Assembly: GCA_022826565.1 (NCBI GenBank) | Contig: JAJDUP010000012.1 | Coordinates: 372,001-436,000, forward strand | From: Gemmatimonadota bacterium | GTDB taxonomy: Bacteria > Gemmatimonadota > Gemmatimonadetes > Longimicrobiales > Gaopeijiaceae | DNA: 64,000 nucleotides | Reading direction: 5' to 3' | Part shown: one piece after another, positions 51,111 through 60,094 of the stretch | How positions within the stretch are numbered: the first letter of the stretch is position 1 | How the letters are laid out: each line of letters starts with the position of its first letter | The notes under the pieces: generated by a model | The model's input: only the letters and a program-made list of their open reading frames with translations | Told to the model about the DNA's origin: nothing | Database searches by the model: none | Position numbers and translations under genes: made by a program

Positions 51111-51284
51111 GCAGCCCGCGGACAAAACCCTCCCGGCATTCGAGCTGCGATGCATCCGCGCTGGACCGCTTCGCTCTGCGTTGCTCCTCGGGCGAATAGC
51201 GATGCTATTCTCTCCTCGTCGCGCCTTGCCAGCCCGGCGCCTCACCGCTCTCGGTGCTCGGGCGGGTTCATCCACGGACTGCTG
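51111..51284. repeat. Interspersed palindromic-ended repeat, copy D (174 bases, inverted relative to copy B)
   Basis: Read on the minus strand, the element starts with GCAGTCCGTGGATGAACC, contains GAATAGC-ATC-GCTATTC (51194-51210), continues with GAGCAACGCAGAGCG and ends with a TTTGTCCGCGGGCTGC end. It agrees with copy B over both ends and the hairpin, but lacks about 75 inner bases. The hairpin loops differ (AGC against ATC) while the stem is kept. It sits between the Yip1 stop and the TRAP permease start. Confidence 0.75.
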
Positions 51285-51286
51285 AG

Positions 51287-53188
51287 GTGGCCGCAACCCA
51301 GGCGAAGGACGGAAAGACAACCGCCGCGGGACGAAGGGATGAGGGGCGTCCCTGGCTCGGCCGCGCCGTTCTTGCGGTGGCCGCCCTCGCCGCCGTGTTC
51401 CACCTGTACGGCGCCGGTTTCGCGCCATTCACCGCCCTGGTGCAGCGCCCCATCCACCTCGCGCTCATGGGGACGCTGGCCTTTCTCGGGATCGGCGTGC
51501 GGGTGCGGCCGCGGTCCCGAATCGGGTGGTGGATCAACTTCGCCTTCGCGGCGATCCTGGTGTTGTGCGCGCTCTACCTGGTGTCGCAGAACGAGGCGCT
51601 GGTGGCGCGGTCGGGGAGCCCCACCGGGCTGGACCTGGCGGCGGGGGCGGTGGTGGTGGGTGCAGTCCTCCTCCTCGCGAAACGGGCGACGGGGTGGGGC
51701 CTGGTGGTGGTCGCGACCGCGGCGCTGCTCTACGCGCTCCTCGGGCCGTGGCTGCCGGGCTTCCTGGCGCACCGCGGCTACGGACCCACCCGCCTGATCG
51801 AGCAGCTCTTCCTCTCCACCGAGGGGATCTGGGGGGTGCCGCTCGGCGTCTCGGCCGACTTCGTGTACCTCTTCGTCCTTTTCGGCGCCTTCCTTGACGT
51901 CGCCGGCGGCGGCGGGCTGCTCATCGCGCTGGCCGACAGGGTGGCCGGACGCACCCGGGGCGGTCCCGCGAAGACGGCTGCGGTGGCCAGCGCCTTCATG
52001 GGATCGCTCTCCGGCAGCGCCGTGGCCAACGTGGTGACGACCGGCGCGTTCACCATCCCGCTGATGCGCCGCTCCGGCTTCCGCCCCTTCTTTGCCGGGG
52101 CCATCGAAGCGGCGGCGAGCACCGGCGGCCAGCTCATGCCTCCGGTCATGGGCGCGGGCGCCTTCATCCTGGCGACATGGACGAACATCCCGTACGTGCA
52201 GGTCGCCCTGGCGGCGGTCATTCCGGCGCTCCTCTACTACGCGGCGCTGCTCTGGGCCATCCACTTCCGCGCCTCGAAGATCGGGCTGAAGGGGTCGGCC
52301 GATTCGGGTGGCGAGGGCGTGATGGGACGGATCCACCTCCTGCTGCCGGTGCTGGTCATCGTCGTGATGCTGGCGATGGGGCGCTCGCCGATGCGCGCCG
52401 CCTTCTGGGGCGTCGTGGTCTCGGTGCTGGCGGCGTACGCGGTGCCGGGCACGCGCCCCGCGGTGGCCGACATCGCGCGGGCGCTGCGCAAGGGGGCGTC
52501 GGGCGCGGTGCAGGTGGCGGCGGCGTGCGCGGCGGCGGGGATCGTCGTCGGAGTCGCGTCGCTGACGGGCATCGGGCTGCGCATGTCGGAGCTGATCGTG
52601 GTGATCTCGCAGGGCAACCTGCTCGTCGCGCTCATCCTCACCGCGATGGGCTCGATCGTGCTGGGGATGGGTCTGCCCACGACCGCCGCCTACGTCGTGC
52701 TGGCCGCGCTTGGGGCGCCCGCTCTGGTCGAGCTGGGCGTGCCGCTCCTGGGCGCGCACCTCTTCATCTTCTACTTCGGGTGCATCTCGAACGTCACGCC
52801 GCCGGTGTCGCTGGCCGCCTACGCCGCGGCCGGAATCGCCGACTCTCCTCCCCTCAAGACCGCCTGGACGGCCATGGGGCTCGCGGCCGCGGGGTTCCTG
52901 GTGCCGTTCATGTTCATCTATGCGCCTCCGCTGATCCTGTCGGGGACGCCGGCCGCGATCGCGACCACGACCCTGACCGCGATGATCGGCGTGATCGCCC
53001 TCGCCGGCTCCGTGATCGGGTACGTGCGCGCGCCGGTCGGCATGCTGCGCCGGGTGGCCCTGATGGCGGCGGCGCTGGCCCTGATCACCCCGGGCTTCAT
53101 GTGGGACGGTATCGGATTGGCGCTATTATTGGTGGCTGGATTCGTGGGAGTCGCCCACGACGGCGGCCAGTCCGCCCAGCCGGCCTGA
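51287..53188 (+). CDS. Fused TRAP transporter permease (TAXI type, DctQM)
   Basis: 633 residues from a GTG placed just after repeat copy D; the frame extends back to 51254 inside the repeat. A small four-helix module (about 20-130) is fused to a large 12-helix module. Motifs in the large part include GVPLGVSADFVYLFVLFGAF, MGSLSGSAVANVVTTGAF, the GGQLMPPVMGAGAFILA segment and GMGLPTTAAYVVLAALG, all typical of TAXI-TRAP permeases. It imports an anionic or amino-acid-like solute using an ion gradient with the receptor encoded next. Confidence 0.92.
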   Translation: MAATQAKDGKTTAAGRRDEGRPWLGRAVLAVAALAAVFHLYGAGFAPFTALVQRPIHLALMGTLAFLGIGVRVRPRSRIGWWINFAFAAILVLCALYLVSQNEALVARSGSPTGLDLAAGAVVVGAVLLLAKRATGWGLVVVATAALLYALLGPWLPGFLAHRGYGPTRLIEQLFLSTEGIWGVPLGVSADFVYLFVLFGAFLDVAGGGGLLIALADRVAGRTRGGPAKTAAVASAFMGSLSGSAVANVVTTGAFTIPLMRRSGFRPFFAGAIEAAASTGGQLMPPVMGAGAFILATWTNIPYVQVALAAVIPALLYYAALLWAIHFRASKIGLKGSADSGGEGVMGRIHLLLPVLVIVVMLAMGRSPMRAAFWGVVVSVLAAYAVPGTRPAVADIARALRKGASGAVQVAAACAAAGIVVGVASLTGIGLRMSELIVVISQGNLLVALILTAMGSIVLGMGLPTTAAYVVLAALGAPALVELGVPLLGAHLFIFYFGCISNVTPPVSLAAYAAAGIADSPPLKTAWTAMGLAAAGFLVPFMFIYAPPLILSGTPAAIATTTLTAMIGVIALAGSVIGYVRAPVGMLRRVALMAAALALITPGFMWDGIGLALLLVAGFVGVAHDGGQSAQPA

Positions 53189-53243
53189 ACCACCGGGCCC
53201 GAACGGCCCGGGAAGCAATTCCGCAGATCAACGGATCACACGC

Positions 53244-54200
53244 ATGAAACGACGCTACCTTCTGCACGCCTGCGCGTTGCTCGCAATCGGGACCGCCGCA
53301 TGCTCCGATGCCGCACCCCGCGAGTTCCTCAGCCTGGGCACCGCCGGCACCGGCGGCATCTACTATCCCCTGGGCGGCGCCATGGCGGCCCGCATGTCGG
53401 TCAACGATTCGCTGCGGCAGTACACTGCCGAGGTCAGCGGCGGCTCGGTCGAAAACGTCAACCGGCTGCGCGAGCGCCAGACCGACCTGGCCTTTGCGAC
53501 CGGCAACACCGTGTACGAGGCCGCGACCGGCGGCGTGGACTACGACGTGGCGGTCTCCGGCCTGCGGATCCTCGCCCCGCTCTACCCCAACATGACGCAC
53601 GTCGTCGTGTCGAGAAGCTCGGACGCCGCCTCGGTCGCCGACCTGAGGGGCGGCCTGGTCTCGGTGGGTCCCCCGGGCAGCGGCACCGAGCAGATGTCGC
53701 GCCAGATCCTCGAGGCCCACGGGCTGACCTACGACGACGTCACGCCCCGCTACCTGAGCTTCAACGAGTCCGCCACCGCGCTCAAGGACGGCGCGATCGA
53801 CGCGGCGATCATCTCGGTCGGCTATCCGGCCGCGGCGGTCCTGGAAGCGACCACGACCGGCGGCGCGCGCCTTCTGGCGATGGACCCCGACCGCATCCAG
53901 TTCCTTCGCGAGAGGTACCCCTACTACATCCGCGGCGAGATCCCGGCCGGGACCTATCCCGGCGTCGACGAGCCCCTGGCGACGGCCGCGATCATGAACT
54001 GGGTGGTCGCCATGTCGGGGCTTTCGGGCGACGTGGTCGACGGCGTCCTGCGCATCCTGACCGACGAGAAGGATGCCCTGGCGCAGGTGCACGACATGGT
54101 CAACCAGATCGACATGGCGAGGCTCCTGGAGGCGCCGATCGCCCTCCACGAGGCTACCGCCGAGTGGGTCGACGACAACCTCCCCTCCGAGAATCCGTAG
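53244..54200 (+). CDS. TAXI family TRAP substrate-binding lipoprotein
   Basis: 318 residues. The signal ends in a lipobox (GTAAC at about residue 20), so it is anchored at the periplasmic face. TAXI-family motifs follow: SLGTAGTGGIYYPLGGAMA, ETSGGSVENV-like EVSGGSVENV, QTDLAFATGNTV, SVGPPGSGTEQM and ILEAHGLTYDDV. It delivers solute to the fused TRAP permease 55 bases upstream on the same strand. Known TAXI receptors bind glutamate or related compounds. Confidence 0.93.
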   Translation: MKRRYLLHACALLAIGTAACSDAAPREFLSLGTAGTGGIYYPLGGAMAARMSVNDSLRQYTAEVSGGSVENVNRLRERQTDLAFATGNTVYEAATGGVDYDVAVSGLRILAPLYPNMTHVVVSRSSDAASVADLRGGLVSVGPPGSGTEQMSRQILEAHGLTYDDVTPRYLSFNESATALKDGAIDAAIISVGYPAAAVLEATTTGGARLLAMDPDRIQFLRERYPYYIRGEIPAGTYPGVDEPLATAAIMNWVVAMSGLSGDVVDGVLRILTDEKDALAQVHDMVNQIDMARLLEAPIALHEATAEWVDDNLPSENP

Positions 54201-54230
54201 CCGCCCCGACCGGGAAAGCCGCATACTCCG

Positions 54231-55397
54231 ATGAGCCAACCCCTCGCCTGCCAGCGCGACCGCTTCTCGCTGCCCGACGACTTCCACTACCTCAATTGCG
54301 CCTACATGGGGCCGCTGCCCCGCGTGGCCGAACGGGCCGGCATCGAGGGCCTCCGCGCCAAGCGCTTCCCGCAGGCGATCGTCCCCGACGACTTCTTCCG
54401 CCCCGCCGACGAACTCCGCGCCCGCTTCGCCCGCCTGATCGGCGCCGCCGACCCCGATCGTGTGGCCACGGTGCCGGCGGTGTCGTACGCGGTCTCGACG
54501 ATCACGCGCAACACGGCCACCGGCCCCGGCCGCAACATCGTGATCGTGCACGAGCAGTTCCCGGCGAACGTGTACCCGTGGCGGAGGCTGGTGGGGGAGA
54601 AGGGCGGCGAACTCCGCGTGGTGCGGCCCCCGCGCGACGGCACCCGCGGCGCGCGCTGGTCCGAGAGGATCCTCGACCACATCGATGCGTCCACCGATGC
54701 GGTCGCCATGGGCACCGTGCACTGGACCGACGGCACCCGGTTCGATGTCGCCGCAATCCGCGAACGCACCCGCGACGTCGGCGCCGCGTTCATCCTCGAC
54801 GGGACGCAGTCGGTCGGGGCTGCGCCGATCGACGTGGGGACGCTGGACCCGGATGCGCTCGTGGTGGCGGGGTACAAGTGGCTCCTCGGGCCGTATTCCC
54901 TGTCGCTCGCGTACTTCGGCGAACGCTACCTGGACGGGATCCCCCTCGAGGAACCCTGGCACAGCCGGCGCGGCTCCGAGAACTTCGCGGGGCTGGTGGA
55001 ATACGTCGACGACTACCAGCCGGGCGCGATCCGCTTCGACGTCGGCCAGCGCAGCAATTTCGCCCTCATCCCGGCGCTGTCCGCGTCCCTCGACCTGGTC
55101 CTCGAATGGGGCCCGGAACGGGTCGCGGCCTACTGCACCGCGCTGATGGACGGCGCGTTCGCGCGGCTCCGCGCCCTGGGGCTGAGCGTCGAGGACCGCG
55201 CCTGGCGGAGCCCCCACCTCTTCGGCCTCGGCCTGCCCGGCGGCGCCAGCCTGGACCGTCTCAAGGCCGCCCTGCAGCGGCACCGCGTCGGCGTGTCCTT
55301 CCGTGGAAGCAGCGTGCGCGTGTCGCCCTACGCCTACAACACGGCGAGCGACGTCGAGGCTTTGGTGAGCGCGTGCGAGGAGGCGCTGGGGGGCTGA
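54231..55397 (+). CDS. Class V aminotransferase family protein
   Basis: 388 residues. Fold-type I PLP enzyme with the internal aldimine Lys in VVAGYKWLLGPYSLSL, PLP Asp in FILDGTQSVGAAPID, and substrate-side motifs HYLNCAYMGPLP at the N-terminus and SFRGSSVRVSPYAYN at the C-terminus. This resembles isopenicillin-N-epimerase/cysteine desulfurase-like or kynureninase-like branches, all of which act on amino acids. The gene follows the TAXI receptor by 30 bases, suggesting that the transporter's solute is an amino acid or derivative metabolised here. Confidence 0.88.
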   Translation: MSQPLACQRDRFSLPDDFHYLNCAYMGPLPRVAERAGIEGLRAKRFPQAIVPDDFFRPADELRARFARLIGAADPDRVATVPAVSYAVSTITRNTATGPGRNIVIVHEQFPANVYPWRRLVGEKGGELRVVRPPRDGTRGARWSERILDHIDASTDAVAMGTVHWTDGTRFDVAAIRERTRDVGAAFILDGTQSVGAAPIDVGTLDPDALVVAGYKWLLGPYSLSLAYFGERYLDGIPLEEPWHSRRGSENFAGLVEYVDDYQPGAIRFDVGQRSNFALIPALSASLDLVLEWGPERVAAYCTALMDGAFARLRALGLSVEDRAWRSPHLFGLGLPGGASLDRLKAALQRHRVGVSFRGSSVRVSPYAYNTASDVEALVSACEEALGG

Positions 55398-55478
55398 CCG
55401 CAGGGCGTCCGCAACGGCCGAGCGAGCAACCGCCGAGCCCCTGGATGGCGTCCCGCCGCGACCGCCCGGGTTCCAGCG

Positions 55479-56000
55479 TCAGCGCACCGTAAGTCCTGGT
55501 CCGAATATCACCTCCGCGGTTGCGCCCACCTCGATGCCATTCTCCGCGAACCACCCCTGGCGCACCTCGAGCAACAGCGAAACGGCGATCTCGGAGTCGA
55601 CCAGCGTCTCGTCGAGCGGTTCCATGTGCTTGATCGCTCCGATGCGGTAGCTGTCGTCGAAGAAGGCGACGGAGAGGGGCACGTGGGTGTCTTTCATCCA
55701 GAGATAGCGCTCTTCGCTCCTCGGAAAGACGAAGAGCATGCCCGTCCCGTCCGGAACCGCGGTGCGGCCCATCAGTCCCTTCTCGCGCTCCTCGGGAACG
55801 CTCGCCACTTCGGCGAGAACCGTGTCCGTTCCGAAGATCACCCATGCCATTCCGGGGTTCGGCAGCTGCGCGGTCCGCTCTCCCGGGCTGGTCTGATTTC
55901 GCGGCGTTTCGGCGGCGCCCGGCAGGCCGCCGCCGTTGCCGGATCCGCAGCCGACGACCGCGGCGACGATCACCCCCGTCACAATCGCCAGCCGTGCCAT
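55479..56000 (-). CDS. DUF192 family lipoprotein
   Basis: 173 residues from MARLAIVTG, where a lipobox VVGCGS near residue 18 fits a lipoprotein signal; ATGs at 56045 and 56063 are alternatives. The DUF192 domain (about 60-173) shows VLAEVASVPEEREKGLMGR, LFVFPRSEERYLWMKDT and IGAIKHMEPLDE. The family is exported and of unknown function. It is divergent from the Trm112 gene. Confidence 0.87.
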   Translation of the reverse strand: MARLAIVTGVIVAAVVGCGSGNGGGLPGAAETPRNQTSPGERTAQLPNPGMAWVIFGTDTVLAEVASVPEEREKGLMGRTAVPDGTGMLFVFPRSEERYLWMKDTHVPLSVAFFDDSYRIGAIKHMEPLDETLVDSEIAVSLLLEVRQGWFAENGIEVGATAEVIFGPGLTVR

Positions 56001-56204
56001 TCCCTTGCTCACCCTTCGCCTTCCTCTCGCCAGATGACGCGTCATGCGATGCCCACGCATCACGAACCTGTGGCCGCGGCCGTCCTCCCGCTCGGCCCCG
56101 GCCTACGGTAGTTTACTGCGCCGGGAGCCAGTGCATGAATCCACAGGAGTTTCTTCCACGGGATCCCCGGCGCCACCTCAGCCATCCAGCGTTGGAGAAT
56201 CCGC

Positions 56205-56462
56205 GTGAGCATCGATCCCGAACTCCTCGCCATCCTTGTCTGCCCGGAGACCAAACAGCCCCTGTCCGTGGCGGATGGCGCACTCCTCGAGAGCATCAAC
56301 GCGGCGGTCGCAGCCGGCAATCTGCAGACCCGCGGGGGCGAGGGAGTGACGGAGGGGATAGCCGAGGGGCTGCTGCGCGAAGACGGCCAGGTGCTCTACC
56401 CGATCCGGCAGGGCATCCCCATCATGCTGATCGACGAATCGGTCGAGGTGGATGGGCTGTAG
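56205..56462 (+). CDS. Trm112 family protein
   Basis: 85 residues from a GTG start. The family signature LLAILVCPETKQPL at the N-terminus and LYPIRQGIPIMLIDE at the C-terminus match YcaR/Trm112. In bacteria only one Cys (VCPE) is usually kept, as here. The insert between the two motifs is about 20 residues longer than in E. coli YcaR (60 aa). Eukaryotic Trm112 activates methyltransferases; the bacterial role is unclear. Confidence 0.88.
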   Translation: MSIDPELLAILVCPETKQPLSVADGALLESINAAVAAGNLQTRGGEGVTEGIAEGLLREDGQVLYPIRQGIPIMLIDESVEVDGL

Positions 56463-56476
56463 TTCAGCCGGAGCGC

Positions 56477-57298
56477 CTATATCCCGACCATGCGGCCGCG
56501 CGCGACCGTCACCGCCTGGCCGATCAGCTCCACCCGGTCCCCGAGGTCCCTGACGGTGAGCGCGCCGCCCCGCGCCGAGCGTTGCCGCGCGGACATTTCG
56601 CTCTTGTCCAGCACACGCGCCCAGTAGGGTGTCAGTGTGGTATGAGCCACACCCGTAACAGGATCCTCGTCGACCCCGACCCAGGGGCCGAAGACCCTGG
56701 ACACGAAGTCCACGGCATCGTCGGCGCCCGGTGCAGTGACCGCGACGCATATGGGATCGCCCGTCAGCGACAGGGCGCCGAGAGCGCCGAAGTCGGGACG
56801 CACGGCCAGCACCTCTTCTTCCGTACCCAGAATGACGAGGTCGACCGTTCCGGAGGCCGCGAAGGCTGCTGCTGCGGCGTCGACGCCCAGCGCCTCGGCC
56901 AGACCCGCCGGCATGGGGGCTTCGAGAGCGGGATTCGCGGGGAAATCCATCCGCAACCGATTCCCGTCGGAATGGACGGTCAGCGGGCCCGAGAGGGAAT
57001 GAAAACGCACCGGCGCGGCAAGGCCGGCCTCGCGCAGCAGTGCGTGGGCGCTGGCGAGGGTGGCGTGACCGCACAGCGGCACCTCGACGGTCGGCGTGAA
57101 CCAGCGCAAGCGGCGCACGCCGGCCCTGTCCGGCTCGTACACGAAGGCGGTCTCGGACAGATTCATCTCTGCGGCAATGCTCGCCATCGTGGAATCGGGC
57201 AGCGCGTCGATCCCCAGGCAGACCGCCGCCGGGTTGCCGGAGAACGGGGTATCCGTGAACGCGTCTACGGTATAGAATGGAATCCCTTGACCGGTCAT
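56477..57298 (-). CDS. PhzF family isomerase-like protein
   Basis: 273 residues. The two-fold diaminopimelate-epimerase-like architecture shows VDAFTDTPFSGNPAAVC, catalytic Glu in NLSETAFVY, VPLCGHATLASAHALL, the second-half SLTGDPICVAV and DPVTGVAHTTLTPYW. PhzF in phenazine synthesis isomerises DHHA; most homologues are of unknown substrate. No phenazine genes are near. Its ATG faces the flippase gene, whose extended frame overlaps it, but the preferred flippase start leaves a 110-base gap. Confidence 0.92.
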   Translation of the reverse strand: MTGQGIPFYTVDAFTDTPFSGNPAAVCLGIDALPDSTMASIAAEMNLSETAFVYEPDRAGVRRLRWFTPTVEVPLCGHATLASAHALLREAGLAAPVRFHSLSGPLTVHSDGNRLRMDFPANPALEAPMPAGLAEALGVDAAAAAFAASGTVDLVILGTEEEVLAVRPDFGALGALSLTGDPICVAVTAPGADDAVDFVSRVFGPWVGVDEDPVTGVAHTTLTPYWARVLDKSEMSARQRSARGGALTVRDLGDRVELIGQAVTVARGRMVGI

Positions 57299-57408
57299 CG
57301 TTTCTCGCGGTTACGGTTGGGTGGAAGAACAAGGCCGGAAGGCCGGCTACTCATGATAGAATCTACATTCCGGACCGCATCCGTAGATCCCGCGCGGGCC
57401 TGTCCCGG

Positions 57409-58746
57409 GTGAAGGAAGGCGTTTCGCTGATCTCGGCGGGCGGCTTCGCCCGTTTCTACACGCCGCTGGCGGCAACCAGTCTCCTGCTGACGGCCACGAA
57501 TCCCATTCTGGCCGCCGCCCTCGCGCGCTCAACCGACCCGATCACGGCACTCGCCGGATACCAGGTCGCATTCGCGGTCTGCGGCGTGCTCTACGCGCCG
57601 CTCCTGGTCGTGCAGCAGGTCGCGGCCGCGCGGCTGCTGGCGGGGGGATCCTTCTCGCCGGTGATTCGTTTCGCGTACCTGACGGGTGCCCTCCTGTCGC
57701 TCGTGGGCGCGCTCATCGCCTACACCTCGTTCGGCGATGTCGTCTTTGCGGGGGTGGTCGGCGTCGGTCCCGGCGTGCTGGACGAAGCCGTGCGGGCGAT
57801 GCAGTTCCTGTGGCCGGTGCCGTTCCTCACCGCGGTTCGGGCGTCGCACCAGGGGCGGCTGGTGGCGGGGCATCGCACCGTTCCCATCGCGGGGGCGACG
57901 GGCGGCCGTACGGGGATCCTGGCCATTGTGGCCTTCGGGCTGCTGGCGACGGGCGGAGGGGCCTGGCTCGGCGCCGCGGCCTTTACGGTGGGGATGATCG
58001 TCGAGACGGCCGTGGTCATGATCGCGCGCACGCCGGGGATCGAGCTCGAGAAAGAGGACTGCGAGGTCGACAACGAGAACGTGGCGCGCTTCTCGGCGCC
58101 CCTGATGCTGAATGTGCTGCTTTGGTGGGCCACACCGCTGATCATCAATGCGGTGCTGGCGCGCACCGCCAACCCGGCCCCGGCGCTGGCGGCGTTCGCG
58201 GTGGTCGAGGCGGTGGCGTGGTTCATCGCCGCCCCGGTCGGCCAGCTCCAGCACGCCAGCATTGCGCTGGTGCAGTGTTCGGAGACTCACCGCCGCGTGC
58301 GGTCGTGGGGCGGCGTGGTCGCGTTTTCCATGATGGGCGTCCTGCTCCTGACCGCGATTCCGGCGGTGCGCGAGCCCCTTCTCGGCTACCTCTTCGCCCT
58401 CGGCGGCGACCTGATCGCCCTGGCGGGCCCCGCGCTGCCGATCGCGGCCGCCTATCCGCTGCTCTACGGCATCCGCCAGTACTACCAGGGTCTGTTCGTG
58501 CGCTCGGGACGGCCGAATGTGGTGGGCACGGGGGCGGTGCTGCGGGTCGCCAGCATCATCGTGGCCGCACTGATCTTCAACGATGCGGCCGTCGGAGGCG
58601 CCGTCCTCGGCGTCGGCCTGGCGGTGATGGGCCTGGCGATCGAGGGGCTGTTCCTCGTGCGCTGCTCACAGAAGGACGTGATGCCCGAATTGCGCGCGCG
58701 GCGGGCGGCCGCGGTGAATCCGGAGGCGTTCGAGGGAGTCTCGTAG
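57409..58746 (+). CDS. MOP-superfamily membrane protein resembling ANK (progressive ankylosis) transporters
   Basis: 445 residues from a GTG (reads MKEGVSLISAGG), chosen to avoid overlap with phzF. About 12 hydrophobic segments in two homologous halves are visible. Each half carries the same pattern: an R followed by QGRL or QGLF, a run of small residues, then R, I, a Gly-Leu-Gly and a Glu (AVRASHQGRLVAGH around 175 against GIRQYYQGLFVRSG around 380, ending MIVETAVVMIAR and LAIEGLFLVR). The FLWPVPFLTAVRA segment resembles the FFPVPVTVRA segment of human ANKH. Inferred: an anion, ATP or pyrophosphate-type exporter. Substrate not known. Confidence 0.65.
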   Translation: MKEGVSLISAGGFARFYTPLAATSLLLTATNPILAAALARSTDPITALAGYQVAFAVCGVLYAPLLVVQQVAAARLLAGGSFSPVIRFAYLTGALLSLVGALIAYTSFGDVVFAGVVGVGPGVLDEAVRAMQFLWPVPFLTAVRASHQGRLVAGHRTVPIAGATGGRTGILAIVAFGLLATGGGAWLGAAAFTVGMIVETAVVMIARTPGIELEKEDCEVDNENVARFSAPLMLNVLLWWATPLIINAVLARTANPAPALAAFAVVEAVAWFIAAPVGQLQHASIALVQCSETHRRVRSWGGVVAFSMMGVLLLTAIPAVREPLLGYLFALGGDLIALAGPALPIAAAYPLLYGIRQYYQGLFVRSGRPNVVGTGAVLRVASIIVAALIFNDAAVGGAVLGVGLAVMGLAIEGLFLVRCSQKDVMPELRARRAAAVNPEAFEGVS

Positions 58747-58804
58747 GGCGTCGGGCGACAGCCGGGCAACGCGGCCTCCGCGGCGGGCGGGCCGTGGCCG
58801 CCCT

Positions 58805-60094
58805 TCAGGCGACGCGCCGCTTCCGCTTCAGGAAGTCGAGCATGATGTACTGGCCCAGCGTCATCGTCGACGTGAAGTACGCCTTGCCGCGGGCGATCTT
58901 CGTGATCTGGCGGACGAATCGGACCAGGTAGGCGTCGTTGGCGAGCATGAAGGTGTTGATGGGGATGCCCGCGCGGCGACACGCCGACGCTTCCCGGTAG
59001 GTCGCCCGCAGGATGTTGCGGTCGAGGCCGGCCGAATTCTTGTAGATCTTGCCGCGGGGCAGGGTGATCGCGCTGGGTTTGCCGTCGGTGATCATGATGA
59101 TCTGCCGCATGTCCTTCTTCTGCGCCCGCAGCAGGCGCCGCGCGACCTCCAGCCCCTCGGCGGTGTTGGTGTGGAACGGGCCGACCTGGGCCTTCGCCAG
59201 ACGCGCGAGCGGGATCTCCTCGGCGCGGTCGCCGAAGGTCACGACGCGCAGCGAATCACCCGGAAACTCGGTGCGAATCAGGTGCGAGAGCGCCAGCGCC
59301 ACCTTCTTGGCGGGCGAAAACCGGTCCTCGCCGTAGAGGATCATCGAGTGCGAGATGTCCAGCATCACCACCGTCGCGCACGACGAGCGGTAGTCGGTCT
59401 GGTGGACCATCAGGTCCTTGTAGTCGAGGTCGATGGGGACCTGCAGCCCGTCCCGCGCGATCGCGTTCTTGAGCGTCTCGGGGATGTCGAGGTTGAGGGT
59501 ATCGCCGAAGTCGTAGGGCTTGCTGCCCGCGTCGGCCTCGACCCCGGTCGCGAACTCCTGCGTCTCGTGCGCCCCGATGCTCGAGCGCCCCAGCGAGCCC
59601 AGCAGGTTCCTCAGCGCGCGGTAGCCGAGGAAGTCGAGCCCCTGCCGCGTCAGGTTGAAGTGCACCTGGCCCGCGGCCTCCCGCGCGTCGTCGACGAATC
59701 CCTCGCCCACGGCTTCTCCCGTGGCCCCTCCGGAGGGTGACGGGTTGCCGTCGAGGGTGATGTAGCCCTCGTCGACCATCTTCCGGATCAGCTCATCGAG
59801 GAGATCGGCGATCTCCTGCTGCACCTCGGGATTGCCGGGGCCGTCACCCCGCAGTTCGTCCACCATCTCCTGCGTCAGCTGCCCGCTCTGCATGAGGGCG
59901 CGCAGCAGCGCCTGTTTGAGCGCGTCTAGCGAGGATGTATCCTCAATCCCGGACCATCCCCAGTACGGGTGGAAGTGGGGCCCGCCGGCGAAGCCGCCAT
60001 CGAGGAGGAACTCGGAGAGCATCTCCATGAGGCCCTCGAGGTTGAGGGCGTCGAGCAGCCCCTTCCGGTACTTCGTGTAGGTGGTGAAGCGCAT
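58805..60094 (-). CDS. VWA-domain protein, partner of the AAA+ ATPase downstream of mutY
   Basis: 429 residues. The N-terminal half is helical, with a Gly/Pro-rich patch. The C-terminal von Willebrand factor A domain carries a complete MIDAS: VVMLDISHSMI (DxSxS), a Thr in GPFHTNTAEG and IMITDGKPSA. Such proteins team with MoxR/Mg-chelatase-like AAA+ ATPases to remodel or activate targets, and one such ATPase lies on the same strand at 61246. The start codon overlaps the divergent mutY start by 2 bases. Confidence 0.85.
   Translation of the reverse strand: MRFTTYTKYRKGLLDALNLEGLMEMLSEFLLDGGFAGGPHFHPYWGWSGIEDTSSLDALKQALLRALMQSGQLTQEMVDELRGDGPGNPEVQQEIADLLDELIRKMVDEGYITLDGNPSPSGGATGEAVGEGFVDDAREAAGQVHFNLTRQGLDFLGYRALRNLLGSLGRSSIGAHETQEFATGVEADAGSKPYDFGDTLNLDIPETLKNAIARDGLQVPIDLDYKDLMVHQTDYRSSCATVVMLDISHSMILYGEDRFSPAKKVALALSHLIRTEFPGDSLRVVTFGDRAEEIPLARLAKAQVGPFHTNTAEGLEVARRLLRAQKKDMRQIIMITDGKPSAITLPRGKIYKNSAGLDRNILRATYREASACRRAGIPINTFMLANDAYLVRFVRQITKIARGKAYFTSTMTLGQYIMLDFLKRKRRVA

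Noticed and set aside
51254-51286. Start of the TRAP permease inside the repeat
   Set aside because: The residues come from the repeat end, and the GTG at 51287 fits the family better.
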